From: Phycisphaerales bacterium
GTDB lineage: Bacteria > Planctomycetota > Phycisphaerae > Sedimentisphaerales > Anaerohalosphaeraceae
Direction of reading: 5' to 3'
DNA length: 17,383 bases
Assembly: GCA_011053245.1 (NCBI GenBank)
Contig: DRGS01000096.1
Coordinates: forward strand, 1 to 17,383
Made by a program: the position numbers and the translations under genes. Positions 8,291 through 16,619 of the stretch are shown one piece after another (positions within the stretch are counted from its first letter, which is position 1; every line of letters starts with the position of its first letter). The notes under the pieces were generated by a model, which worked only from the letters and a program-made list of their open reading frames with translations, ran no database searches and had not been told where the DNA came from.

Positions 8291-9514
8291 TCAAGGGACC
8301 AATATGATCTCAACTCGTTTGTTTCCATAATTCGCTACGGCAAGACGGCCGTTACTGTCAAATGCTATGTCCAGCGGCACTCTGAGTTGACCCGTGTCGA
8401 ACCCCTCTTCACCGTAAGAAACTATATGCGCCCTGGTTACCGGGTTGAATATCTGAATGTTATTCAGGTAGCAATCGGCTACATGAAGGCGTCCGAGGTT
8501 ATCCATAGCAATACTCTGAAGCCGGATGAATTTGCCGTCGGCACCGCCGAAAATTAGCTTACGGCCGATCGAACGCAAGTAGTTACCCTCAAGATCAAAT
8601 ACCTTTATCATGAAGTTCTTCTGGTCAGCGATATAAAGCTCGGTGGTGATATTACCTAAACCGTCATCGACGTCCGCTATCGTAATAGTTGTAGGAAAGT
8701 GCAGCTTGCCGTCGCTGATAAGACGAAGGCGATTGCCGTTCGGATCAAAGACTATAACCGTATTGGAAAGGCTATCGACTACATACACATTGCCCGCCGC
8801 ATCGAGTGCGATAGAGTTGGGCATCTGAATGACGTCATCACCAAAGGTATAAAGCAATTCACCATTGGAGTCATAGACTTCGATATTATCATTACCATCA
8901 CTGCCGACGTAAATATTACCGTCAGGACCAATTGCGATCCCCAGCGGTTTGTTGATATCCTTGATCTCAGCTACGGCGGTTATGATGGCCGGTTCGTTGG
9001 GATCAACGGTATCGGCAGCTTCATAGATAAAGATCGAACCTACCTTGTGGTCGCATACATAGAGCCTGCCATCCGGCCCCCATGTAAGACGTGAGGGGTA
9101 TTCGTTTTGATGCTTTACCGCCAACGGATCCTCGGGCAAGACAGGAGGTTCGTTTGGTTCTGGCGGTGGCGGTGGTGGTGGAGCATAACATTCGAGATAG
9201 TCTATTATAAAATCAATTAGTTCGTCTGATGCTTTGGATTTGTCATCTTGATCCTCGACCCAAAGGCACCAGTCGATCACATGCCAGCCAACGCCGAAAC
9301 GTTTAATGCTGAAAAGCTGCAGGTCCTCGACATCTATTTTGCCGTCACGGTTGAGGTCCCCATCGGAAGCGGCATAAACAGTGGTTGGCTGCATCGGTAA
9401 GGGAACCTTATCGCCCAAGGGAAGCATGCGAAGCAACACCGCAGCGCAGGCTATTGTCAGGGCCGTACTTAGCATGGCCCTTTTTTTCAACATATTTGAG
9501 TTCTTTGAACTCAT
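8291..9514 (-). CDS. Secreted NHL beta-propeller with N-terminal dockerin-like domain
   Basis: A signal sequence spans roughly residues 1-48. It is followed by a dockerin-type calcium loop at D53-D64 (DLNRDGKIDVED), a degenerate second half (about 80-109) containing a Cys pair (DWC...LEC), and a Pro-rich linker at 112-124. From about 130 to 407 the protein is an NHL propeller with repeated patterns such as IAIGPDGNIYVGSD, IALDAAGNVYVVDS and IAMDNLGRLHVADC. Propellers of this kind act as binding scaffolds; no catalytic residues are evident. The start is supported by AAGGGAAG about five bases before ATG. It lies 22 bases upstream of the giant cytochrome gene, so both are probably made together and may bind each other. 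Dockerins usually sit at the C terminus, so an N-terminal one is uncommon. Confidence 0.88.
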   Translation of the reverse strand: MSSKNSNMLKKRAMLSTALTIACAAVLLRMLPLGDKVPLPMQPTTVYAASDGDLNRDGKIDVEDLQLFSIKRFGVGWHVIDWCLWVEDQDDKSKASDELIDFIIDYLECYAPPPPPPPEPNEPPVLPEDPLAVKHQNEYPSRLTWGPDGRLYVCDHKVGSIFIYEAADTVDPNEPAIITAVAEIKDINKPLGIAIGPDGNIYVGSDGNDNIEVYDSNGELLYTFGDDVIQMPNSIALDAAGNVYVVDSLSNTVIVFDPNGNRLRLISDGKLHFPTTITIADVDDGLGNITTELYIADQKNFMIKVFDLEGNYLRSIGRKLIFGGADGKFIRLQSIAMDNLGRLHVADCYLNNIQIFNPVTRAHIVSYGEEGFDTGQLRVPLDIAFDSNGRLAVANYGNKRVEIILVP

Positions 9515-9942
9515 CTAAGCTTCCCTTTAAGTACAAGGTCTGATGGAATAATAAGCCTCGTCCCCTTATTTCGTAATTTCACGGGGGCAACTACAGTACT
9601 TAGTTAGAATTATTGCCAATTATCTCAACCAGGTGCGTTATTATCGGGCTCGTCTGTTTATACGCAGACTTTTGGCGATATTTTCTCAGCAATACTAACA
9701 TCGCAACTTGCGTACCAATAGAAGGTATTTGTCGGAACAAAAAGCAGAACTGCCTGTAACTTCTTTTCTGACAGGGAGATACCTTGCAGTGACAGTCGAA
9801 AAATATCAAAAGAAAATATAATGATCCTTTGAAGACTTCTCATTTGTGGGAGCATGTAAGCATTACGTTCTCAAAGACGGGAACCCATTTAAGGACTATA
9901 TAGAGCGATTTATAGGTTAAATGGGTATAATGGGTGACGACT
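9515..9942. other. 428-base gene-free leader region
   Basis: This gap separates the heptaheme cytochrome gene from the dockerin-NHL gene. Two short minus-strand frames (9600-9809, 9658-9855) lack ribosome sites and recognisable sequence. The gap contains a strong hairpin at 9883-9926 and a small GTCTG/CAGAC hairpin at about 9653-9672. Its length suggests a promoter and 5' leader for the dockerin-NHL and giant cytochrome pair, but I could not identify convincing -35/-10 or sigma-54 boxes, and I saw no known riboswitch core. Confidence 0.45.
9883..9926 (-). other. Hairpin just downstream of the heptaheme cytochrome gene
   Basis: A perfect 10-bp inverted repeat (ACCCATTTAA / TTAAATGGGT) encloses a second 5-bp stem (CTATA at 9896-9900 with TATAG at 9911-9915) and a 10-base loop. 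It begins 17 bases after the cytochrome stop codon. No T run follows on the minus strand, so a classic intrinsic terminator is not supported. A transcript-stabilising or processing hairpin, a Rho-linked end, or a protein-binding site are alternatives. Confidence 0.5.
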
Positions 9943-10788
9943 TTACCTGTCATGACACTGAAGACAGATGCGGCCGCGATCGAGAGTTTCATTTGTGCGG
10001 GACTTGTTTTGAGCATAAAGGGTGTGGCAGCTACCGCAGCCGACTTTCCCTTTGAAGAGCCGTACCCGACCAGGATTGGCCCTTGGATAGAAAAAAGTAC
10101 CCGGTGCTTTCTGCAAGGCGAAACTGCGATAGTCCACTCCGACAGGATGGTCGGTCATTGTCGCCCAGCGGGCCCTCTTTCGAGATTCTGATTCGTGCAG
10201 CGCAGGGATAGTCACCTTTACATCTGTGTGACAGCTAAGGCAGGTATGGGTTTCCTTGTCCAATGGACCAAGAAACTGAACCGGCTTTTCAGAAGTATTG
10301 GAGTTTGGATTGATCGTTTCCAGATGAGCACGATTTGAAAATTGCCAGTGTGACATCTCCATAGTAGACCCTGACATTGACGTATGGCATTGCCCGCAAA
10401 AATTGTTGTCGCTGTCCTGAAGAGTTTGCAGCAGCCTTTCATTTGTACCACCGCTTGATGTCGTTGATTCATGGCATGTCAGGCAGGTGATCCGCTGATC
10501 ATCGTCAAGAGGCATGTTTTCGGGAACATTACCCTGGCCGCTTATGTCAACAGCGTGATTTAAGATAGGGTCGTAATCGTGACAACCCGCGGTAGCACAG
10601 AGACCGCTTATATCCGACTTCAGGTTGCCCGCACCCGATCCCGTCTGATGGCAGCTTTCACATGACAAATTAAAATGATGAAGTGGAATGGTTTTGTTTG
10701 ATCCGAAAGCGTTGCTTGCGGGGGTTGTCATAAAAATAAGAATGGCAAATATTGCGAGAAGCATTTTGTTGGTCTTACGCGACAGCAA
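9943..10788 (-). CDS. Secreted cytochrome with 6 CXXCH and 1 CX4CH motifs; start uncertain
   Basis: The protein has six canonical heme motifs (CESCH, CLTCH, CGQCH, CLSCH, CGSCH, CLQCH) and one CX4CH (CATAGCH) between the first two, so up to seven c-type hemes. The last motif ends the protein. The reading frame contains a good signal peptide (basic RKTNK, hydrophobic MLLAIFAILIF, then a probable cleavage after SNA). The start is problematic. The coordinates use the in-frame TTG at 10788, which has no ribosome site. In-frame ATGs at 10875 and 10896 give an overlong N-terminal region. The only good ribosome site serves an ATG at 10805 that is out of frame by one base. It is probably periplasmic or surface-exposed, and its partner is unknown. 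Confidence 0.82.
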   Translation of the reverse strand: MLSRKTNKMLLAIFAILIFMTTPASNAFGSNKTIPLHHFNLSCESCHQTGSGAGNLKSDISGLCATAGCHDYDPILNHAVDISGQGNVPENMPLDDDQRITCLTCHESTTSSGGTNERLLQTLQDSDNNFCGQCHTSMSGSTMEMSHWQFSNRAHLETINPNSNTSEKPVQFLGPLDKETHTCLSCHTDVKVTIPALHESESRKRARWATMTDHPVGVDYRSFALQKAPGTFFYPRANPGRVRLFKGKVGCGSCHTLYAQNKSRTNETLDRGRICLQCHDR

Positions 10789-10802
10789 AATTGCTTTGAA
10801 TG

Positions 10803-10821
10803 CATTTAAAATAGTCCTCCT
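10803..10821 (-). promoter_or_regulatory. Strong ribosome site with out-of-frame ATG
   Basis: On the minus strand AGGAGG (10821-10816) is followed ten bases later by ATG (10805-10803). This ATG reads MHSKQFCC and reaches a TGA after about 25 codons. It is one base out of frame with the cytochrome. One more T in the T4 run at 10790-10787 would join it to the signal peptide. Confidence 0.55.
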
Positions 10822-11060
10822 GCATAGATCAAAGCAACTCGGTACCAAAACCAGTTTTCTCGGCCCCTCAGCCATAACGACTACCCCCATAGGCATATAT
10901 GCATCTATTATGTCTACTGCTTTTTACGCTGGCTGACAGATGCAGTTCAATCTATCAACACTTAAAACATAAGAAATAATTCGGGGACATCCAACTTGCA
11001 AAATGAGGTAGCAGAAGATATGTGCTAACGTCCGAAAAAGACGGGTATGCTGAATATTGA

Positions 11061-11104
11061 GACCGGAAGTACCGTAGTAAAAAAACACAATTTGCTATCC
11101 GGTC
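11061..11104 (-). repeat. Inverted repeat after the 12-motif cytochrome gene
   Basis: GACCGGA and TCCGGTC form a perfect 7-bp inverted repeat around a 30-base spacer that starts one base after the cytochrome TGA on the minus strand. A run of seven T lies inside the spacer rather than after the stem, so terminator function is doubtful. The rest of the 10897-11105 gap holds a palindrome GCATATATGC at 10893-10902 and no clear promoter. Confidence 0.35.
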
Positions 11105-11105
11105 A

Positions 11106-12755
11106 TCAGTAACTTTCCGTGTTATGTTCACGTTCATGGCAAAACAGCGAGCACTCACCGCGAAATACACCCTGATCGACAAATTCAAGACGGCTGTTTG
11201 TTGTAGAGGGCAGAACAATGCTTGTGTCGAAGTTTATAAGATGACTGTTATTTTGTTCATTGCCCTGGGCATTTGATATACCATGCGGATCATGGCAGGC
11301 TGAACATGGTGTTTCTTCTTCGATATGTTTACTATGCTGTGGGAAACTTTCGTTATTTAGAATGCTGTTTCGGCTATGGCATTGATAGCACAGTTGATAA
11401 CTTGATTCGCTTTCTTGTGTGAAATCGCGGGTCTCATATCGATAGGCAAGCAGATAAGGATAGTTAGAGCCGTGCGGTCCTTTTGTTCCTGAACCGTCGG
11501 AACCATGGCAGTCGGTACAATATATCATAGTGGCAGTCGTAAGTTGAGCGTTCAAACTTGGTACATTCTGATTTTTGCCGCTGGTAACTACCGGATGAAA
11601 CGACGGAGCCGACGGGTCGAATTCAAGCCTTGTATCACTTTGTGTGATCTGTCTGGATATAGTCGGCTGCACCCTGTCAACATTACTGCCGTGACACTTA
11701 AAGCATACTTCATATTGATATTTTACATCTCTTGTTATCGAACCTGATTCGGTTATGCCGGAGACCTTTTCCATGACCCCTGATGCTGCTGGAACCTCCG
11801 CAAAGGTTTTTGTGGCGGCATGCGGATTATGACAGTCGACGCATTCGACATGCTTCTCGGCTTCAATTGGCAACTCTTTTAAGTCATGGACACCCTTGTA
11901 ACGCACGACATCGTGTTTATACGGTTTTGCAAGATCAGTCAACAGGTTTGTTTTCGCTACTGTACCGTCGTGGCAGTTAAGGCAATTGTCTTCGGAGTTC
12001 TTAAAATGAAGCAGCCGCTCGGGGCCTCCCGCAGAATGGGGACGGTGGCATGAAAGGCAGCCGTTCTCAGCTACGGTATGGTATTGAGTTTGCTTAAGAT
12101 ATGTATCCGTTGTGTTTGAAACAGCAACGTTTGAACTTTCATGGCTTGACCCGGACCACCCCTCAAGGTCATGGCAGGTTATGCACATCGCCGAACGCTC
12201 ATTTGACATAACCAGAAAGTTGCCATTAGTATTATCATGCGAGTCATGGCACGTCGTACATTGAAGTTCGCCAGAGTTGTCAAGTTTAAAGTGCGAGGGC
12301 AAAGCAGAGACCGCGCGTATTTGCGGATCCTTACCGGAAAGACCAGGCGAGTAAATAAAACTTATGGGGTGGTCGTCCGAAAGATCCGTACCAAGATTGG
12401 CAGCACCGGGCCGTATCCGCGTACCTGCCGACGAGGGCTTACCTCTTCTGACCTGGCCAAGTGCAACGGTTCCATCATGACAACTAAGACACAGCTTGCT
12501 CGAACCGGTCGGCTGACCGACTTTGGCATCAAGCGAAGAACTGCTATATATTTTATAGACCGCGGTCGAAAGTTTGTGGTTCCAGACGGGCGTGTTCCGT
12601 AATGCACCATGCGGAGTGTGACAGAAACTACATGTACTCTTGGCTCCTTTGGCGCGAAGATCATGCGGAGTACCCTTAATACCAGCGGCATAGACAACCA
12701 CAGGCAAAACCATCAAAATGAGTACAAAAGCCAGGATCTTAAAACGACAAATCAT
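11106..12755 (-). CDS. Secreted doubled-CXXCH cytochrome (11 CXXCH plus 1 CX3CH)
   Basis: A signal peptide (residues 1-23, cleavage after VYA) precedes a domain typical of doubled-CXXCH cytochromes: CSFCHTPHG, then PVWNHKLS, then LCLSCHDGTVALG. Eleven CXXCH motifs are spread along the 549 residues, several followed by a histidine two residues later (CHTPH, CHRPH, CHNPH, CHDPH) that may serve as an axial ligand. Near the C terminus CSLFCH (C535-H540) has one extra residue between the cysteines. The ATG follows GGAGGT by five bases and overlaps the stop of the preceding propeller gene as ATGA, which suggests translational coupling. It is expected outside the cytoplasmic membrane, either as a periplasmic feeder or on the surface next to the barrel; the sequence does not decide which. 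Confidence 0.92.
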   Translation of the reverse strand: MICRFKILAFVLILMVLPVVVYAAGIKGTPHDLRAKGAKSTCSFCHTPHGALRNTPVWNHKLSTAVYKIYSSSSLDAKVGQPTGSSKLCLSCHDGTVALGQVRRGKPSSAGTRIRPGAANLGTDLSDDHPISFIYSPGLSGKDPQIRAVSALPSHFKLDNSGELQCTTCHDSHDNTNGNFLVMSNERSAMCITCHDLEGWSGSSHESSNVAVSNTTDTYLKQTQYHTVAENGCLSCHRPHSAGGPERLLHFKNSEDNCLNCHDGTVAKTNLLTDLAKPYKHDVVRYKGVHDLKELPIEAEKHVECVDCHNPHAATKTFAEVPAASGVMEKVSGITESGSITRDVKYQYEVCFKCHGSNVDRVQPTISRQITQSDTRLEFDPSAPSFHPVVTSGKNQNVPSLNAQLTTATMIYCTDCHGSDGSGTKGPHGSNYPYLLAYRYETRDFTQESESSYQLCYQCHSRNSILNNESFPQHSKHIEEETPCSACHDPHGISNAQGNEQNNSHLINFDTSIVLPSTTNSRLEFVDQGVFRGECSLFCHEREHNTESY

Positions 12756-13819
12756 GGCGTACCTCCATCAATCAATTCAAATATCTGTATTCTCTTGTTA
12801 AACGAATCGGCGACATACATCCTGTTCGCATCATCGATAAATATACCGCCGGGCAGCCAGAATTCGCCAAACCCGCCACCTTCGCCGCCGATAGCCATAA
12901 GAATCTGGCCATTAGAGTCGAAAATCTGAATATTTTCAAACTGCCGATCGACAACGTATATGTTACCATAATTATCGGTTGAAATGCCACTCGGATGAGC
13001 GAAATTCCCGGGCCGGTCGCCCTGATCGCCGAAACTCCTCAGAAAAGCCCCATGTTTCGTGAAAATCTGCACACGATAATTCAGAGTATCACTCACATAT
13101 ATATTGCCAGAGGTGTCAATCGATATATGCGTCGGGTAATTAAACTGAGCGTTTTCGACGCCCCTTGACCCTATCGTATCGATCTGCTTGCCGTCCTTTG
13201 TAAATATCTTTATAGTATGCGCAGGCGTATCGGTCACATAAAATCTTTCCGTCTCCGCCATATATGCTATAGATGTTGGCCGTTGAAGGGCATCGGCGCC
13301 AAAACAAAAGAGGAACTCGCCCTCAGTATCGAAAACGCACACCTTGTGAAGTATACTGTCAACGACATAGACTTTTCCATCGACCAGTTCCAGCGACACC
13401 GGGCTTATCAGCCTGTCGTCATTCGATATTCCAGAAAACTGGCGGTACTCCCGATTTGCGAGGTCGAACACATGAATATTCGACCCAGCCATATCCGCGA
13501 CAAACATCCTCTGGCGATCATCGACACAGACATCATACGGCCCTAACAATACGCCCGTGTCCTCCCTGCCAAAGAAAAACCTTAGAAACCCTTCCGCCCA
13601 GGGCACTTCCTTTTTCAGGTCTTCCTCAGTCGAAATAACACCTATAAACTTTATCCTTGGTTCTTCCGGTTCACCCGGCCAGACGATGGGCTCAGCCAGC
13701 GGTTCAAACAACTCACCTCTTTCACTCGTACACCCACCAAGCAAAGCCGACATACCAACCGCGCAGAGACACAATGACATATATAAAAAATGCGATTTAT
13801 GATCTTCAGTTTTTGACAT
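12752..13819 (-). CDS. NHL six-bladed beta-propeller lipoprotein
   Basis: A lipoprotein signal peptide ends in LGGC with the lipidated cysteine at C30 (next residue Thr, not Asp, so outer-membrane sorting is plausible). A linker rich in Pro and Glu (WPGEPEEPRIKF) leads into a propeller with repeated blades, for example DVCVDDRQRMFVADM, ISIDTSGNIYVSDT, ISTDNYGNIYVVDR and IFIDDANRMYVADS. The start has AGGAG five bases upstream. The gene is 17 bases after the barrel gene and overlaps the next cytochrome gene by 4 bases, so it is made in step with both. Related propeller lipoproteins occur in clusters for extracellular electron transfer; a scaffold role for the cytochrome is inferred. Confidence 0.9.
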   Translation of the reverse strand: MSKTEDHKSHFLYMSLCLCAVGMSALLGGCTSERGELFEPLAEPIVWPGEPEEPRIKFIGVISTEEDLKKEVPWAEGFLRFFFGREDTGVLLGPYDVCVDDRQRMFVADMAGSNIHVFDLANREYRQFSGISNDDRLISPVSLELVDGKVYVVDSILHKVCVFDTEGEFLFCFGADALQRPTSIAYMAETERFYVTDTPAHTIKIFTKDGKQIDTIGSRGVENAQFNYPTHISIDTSGNIYVSDTLNYRVQIFTKHGAFLRSFGDQGDRPGNFAHPSGISTDNYGNIYVVDRQFENIQIFDSNGQILMAIGGEGGGFGEFWLPGGIFIDDANRMYVADSFNKRIQIFELIDGGTP

Positions 13820-13836
13820 TGTAACTCCTACGATAT

Positions 13837-15918
13837 TTAAAAGGTCCGCCTGATCCTCATATACAAAAACAGCGTTTCAGTTTCACTGTTGCTTCGCGTC
13901 AGAAGACTGTACTCAAGACCTGTCAGGAATGAGAACTGCCTGTAATTATACCCTAATTCCGAATTAAACTCAATCCCCTCTGTATCGCCAAACAAGGTAT
14001 CCGTTTCGTTAACATAGTCTATATCAGCCGTCAGATGGTACTTGTCAGACAGCCGCCAGTAGAACTCACTGCCAAAATCGATCATCTCGGTCTCACGATC
14101 CTGGGATCCGCCCGTAGTCAGAACGCTCTTTGACCCCCATACGCTTACCGTCTTTGTATCATCGATATCCCAGTGATATTGTGCCCGAATATTCGTGCTT
14201 TCAGAGTTCTCTATCGTCGACTCAGTCTCTGTGTACTCTGCAGCCAGGGCAAAACCGCCCTTTATATAATCCGCGGTCAATGTATTGGTCCGGGTATTGT
14301 CAGCTACGACATCCGGATCTGACGAGGTTACATCTTCATTCTGCCGCCTGTGTTTTGCGTATATTGAAAGGCCGTTATTAAATTGATGGCCCAAAAGAAA
14401 CTGCTGATTAACGGTATCCTCGCTTCGCTTTGATTCGACAAAAAATGTATAGTCAACCTTGACGGTGTCACCGGCAGCAATATTATTACCGTTTATCCCC
14501 AGTGTTGAAAGCCGAAGCTTTGTTATTCCACCAGCACTCGGGATGATCGTATAGTCGTCTGGTGATGTTAAAAGATTATCTGCGATATCGGTAACGAAGA
14601 TGCTGGTCTCGTCAATATTTATCTGGCGGAGTTCGACTTCAAAAAAAGTAAAGCCGATCGGGATAGTATGCAGTTCGTCGTCGACTATACCGGAAGTGCC
14701 GCTGCCTGATTGTTCAAGAGAATTTAAGCTTACACTGTAGTTAGCAAAAATACTGCCCCATCTGTTCTTTTTATTATAGTTAAACGACAGATCGCCGCCT
14801 CTTTGTTCCTGCTGGTTCTTGCCCTGAAAGTCCAAATTGGCACCGTAAATATTGACATTGGTCACAAGGCTTTGGTACAACTTATGAGTAAGACCTGCCC
14901 GGTAACGGGTCTCATTGTCCTCAAGACCTTCGCGTGTTTTCTTCGTGGACAGAAAGGAATAATAAGTTCTTAATGCTTTGCTGTGCTGGATGGTCAGATC
15001 TTCGTTCCACCGCAGATTTTTGTTCAGCACCGGTATGGTCTGGTCGCGAAAACTGATCGATGAATTAAGCGACCCCTCTTGTCTTTCGCCTAATTGCCAG
15101 CTATGACTTAGATCATAACTGTCAGTGGCGGTGAAATTCTGTGAATTCAGGGTTGAACTTTCGCTCTCACGGCGATCAAATGTAAATTTCATCCGGGAAT
15201 ATTTGGTGAAATCATGTTTGACACCATACTTAAATGTCTTATTAGTTCTTGAAAAAGTATCGCCTGATAGTGAAGAAGCAGAAACAGGGCTCTGCTCCGT
15301 ACTGTGTTTATCGTACCTGAATGTCATCGGAAAGGACTCGTTTCTGATGATAAGGTTATAATATTCGGACTCGTCCGTAGCTCTCAGCGGGCCGTAGAAG
15401 TGCCTTGAGATCAGGTTCTCGGTCTTATTGAAAGAGTAAGAGAACGGATAATCTTTCTTTTGCAAAATGGTTCCGGACAAACTGTATTCATCTATAAAAC
15501 CGTTTGTCTTTTCCGAAAGATCGCCTGTACCGCCTCCTCTATCGTCTGAGTCCACCTGTTGCTGATTCAGGCCAAGACCGAGTGCGGCACTGTAGAGCAT
15601 AAGGTTGGGGTGGTAAAGGTCTCCGCTTGTCCAGAGATTTAATCTCTCTTCAAAAACCAGCGTTTCGCTTTTAGTTTCGACTCCGCTTCTGCTCGCATTT
15701 CTGTCAAACTCACCTATTAGCTCAACATCACCTTCTATACGGCCATGACGCAGCAGCGGTCTTTCCCTGCCGCCAATATTTACGCTACAGCCGGTAACAG
15801 TGAAAAGCATAATGACAAATGCGAAACAGCAAACGATCCGCTCGACACGCCCGTAAGAAAGCAGATGGTAAACCCTGCGTTTGCAGCCCAAGAGTCTCTT
15901 TGTTATCTCTGCCTTCAA
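13837..15918 (-). CDS. Outer-membrane beta-barrel, candidate porin of a porin-cytochrome conduit
   Basis: After a hydrophobic signal segment ending in TVTGC (a lipobox, C44) comes about 640 residues of alternating amphipathic strands with aromatic girdles and polar turns. The protein ends in LYMRIRRTF, the terminal-Phe signature recognised by the Bam machinery. A segment at about 430-520 (DETSIFVTDI, DDYTI, GDTVKVDYTF) resembles small beta domains inserted in some conduit barrels. No sequence link to MtrB/PioB can be claimed by eye. Its neighbour upstream is a lipoprotein cytochrome and downstream are a propeller and a large cytochrome, which argues for a heme-threaded pore rather than a nutrient channel. 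I chose TTG 15918, which overlaps the cytochrome stop as TTGA. An ATG at 15984 would lie inside the cytochrome's last heme region, lacks a ribosome site and would bury the signal. Confidence 0.82.
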   Translation of the reverse strand: MKAEITKRLLGCKRRVYHLLSYGRVERIVCCFAFVIMLFTVTGCSVNIGGRERPLLRHGRIEGDVELIGEFDRNASRSGVETKSETLVFEERLNLWTSGDLYHPNLMLYSAALGLGLNQQQVDSDDRGGGTGDLSEKTNGFIDEYSLSGTILQKKDYPFSYSFNKTENLISRHFYGPLRATDESEYYNLIIRNESFPMTFRYDKHSTEQSPVSASSLSGDTFSRTNKTFKYGVKHDFTKYSRMKFTFDRRESESSTLNSQNFTATDSYDLSHSWQLGERQEGSLNSSISFRDQTIPVLNKNLRWNEDLTIQHSKALRTYYSFLSTKKTREGLEDNETRYRAGLTHKLYQSLVTNVNIYGANLDFQGKNQQEQRGGDLSFNYNKKNRWGSIFANYSVSLNSLEQSGSGTSGIVDDELHTIPIGFTFFEVELRQINIDETSIFVTDIADNLLTSPDDYTIIPSAGGITKLRLSTLGINGNNIAAGDTVKVDYTFFVESKRSEDTVNQQFLLGHQFNNGLSIYAKHRRQNEDVTSSDPDVVADNTRTNTLTADYIKGGFALAAEYTETESTIENSESTNIRAQYHWDIDDTKTVSVWGSKSVLTTGGSQDRETEMIDFGSEFYWRLSDKYHLTADIDYVNETDTLFGDTEGIEFNSELGYNYRQFSFLTGLEYSLLTRSNSETETLFLYMRIRRTF

Positions 15919-16529
15919 TTGCTTTCCCGGCTCCTGCCTTGTCTTAACAGGTGCTTGTCCGTACTTGTATGACCATAATGACATGTAAAGCAGTTGGTAA
16001 ACTCCTGATGGCCCTCTATTAACTTAATCTGTAACGGGTTGTGACACTGAAAACAAAGTTCCGGAGCCGGCATCCTCAATATATGTTCGTTCGTACTCTT
16101 GTGCGGGTCATGACAGTAAAGGCACTCGCCTACCGCGACAGGACCGTGAACAGGTATGGATATCGAGGAGTAATCCTTATCCTCATGGCATTGAAAGCAC
16201 AACTGAGGAGGTTCGACAGGCATTGAAACCGAGCCTGAGTAACCTTGTTTACGCTCGCCATGGCAGGATATATCGCAGGTTTCATACGGTACATGGGTGT
16301 ACCACTTCGTCCTTTGCTGCTGCTTTTTTTGTGATGCGTCGTTAACTGCATTGGGGTCCGTTGCAAACCGCTGAGTTGATGCCAACTCACCTTCTTGTCC
16401 GGGCACCGGAACCCCGTCAAAAAAATACGCTAACATCTCATAATGCTCGACCTCGTCGCAGCCGGACATGAAAAAGAGCAGACAAGAGATGCCCGCAACC
16501 CATAAAATAGTTCGCTCGTTAAAAAACAC
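15915..16529 (-). CDS. Lipoprotein cytochrome c (4 CXXCH plus 1 CX3CH)
   Basis: A short lipoprotein signal ends in MSGC (C24; the next residue is Asp, then Glu). The segment YEMLAYFFDGVPVPG before the hemes is one I associate with cytochromes beside outer-membrane barrels in planctomycetes and other metal-cycling bacteria. The heme motifs are CDISCH (CX3CH), CFQCH, CLYCH, CFQCH and CFTCH, giving up to five hemes in about 110 residues. The start is GTG 16529 because AAAGG lies seven bases upstream and the resulting signal peptide is normal in length. In-frame ATG 16565 and TTG 16580 would add 12 or 17 residues. The gene overlaps the barrel start, and its small size suits a cytochrome held inside or beneath the barrel. 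An Asp after the lipid Cys is an inner-membrane retention signal in E. coli, but that rule may not hold here. Confidence 0.88.
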   Translation of the reverse strand: MFFNERTILWVAGISCLLFFMSGCDEVEHYEMLAYFFDGVPVPGQEGELASTQRFATDPNAVNDASQKKQQQRTKWYTHVPYETCDISCHGERKQGYSGSVSMPVEPPQLCFQCHEDKDYSSISIPVHGPVAVGECLYCHDPHKSTNEHILRMPAPELCFQCHNPLQIKLIEGHQEFTNCFTCHYGHTSTDKHLLRQGRSRESN

Positions 16530-16619
16530 ACATAAACCTTTCAAACTATCCGCTATGAATCCCATTACCTGTTGATTCAATGCGGGATCGATCCAAAGCG
16601 TTTAGCCTACAGGCAAAGC

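Noticed and set aside
8269..8328. Extending the giant cytochrome to ATG 8328
   Set aside because: It would place 20 polar residues before the signal peptide and overlap the propeller gene, with no ribosome site.
9600..9855. Two short overlapping minus-strand frames in the 428-base gap
   Set aside because: Neither has a ribosome site or any recognisable sequence, and they overlap each other in different frames.
9515..11105. c-di-GMP (GEMM) riboswitch in the cytochrome leaders
   Set aside because: I looked for the conserved core on the minus strand of both gaps and found no match; only simple hairpins are visible.
15919..15984. Extending the barrel gene to ATG 15984
   Set aside because: It would add 22 residues ahead of an already long signal region, overlap the cytochrome gene by 70 bases and lacks a ribosome site.
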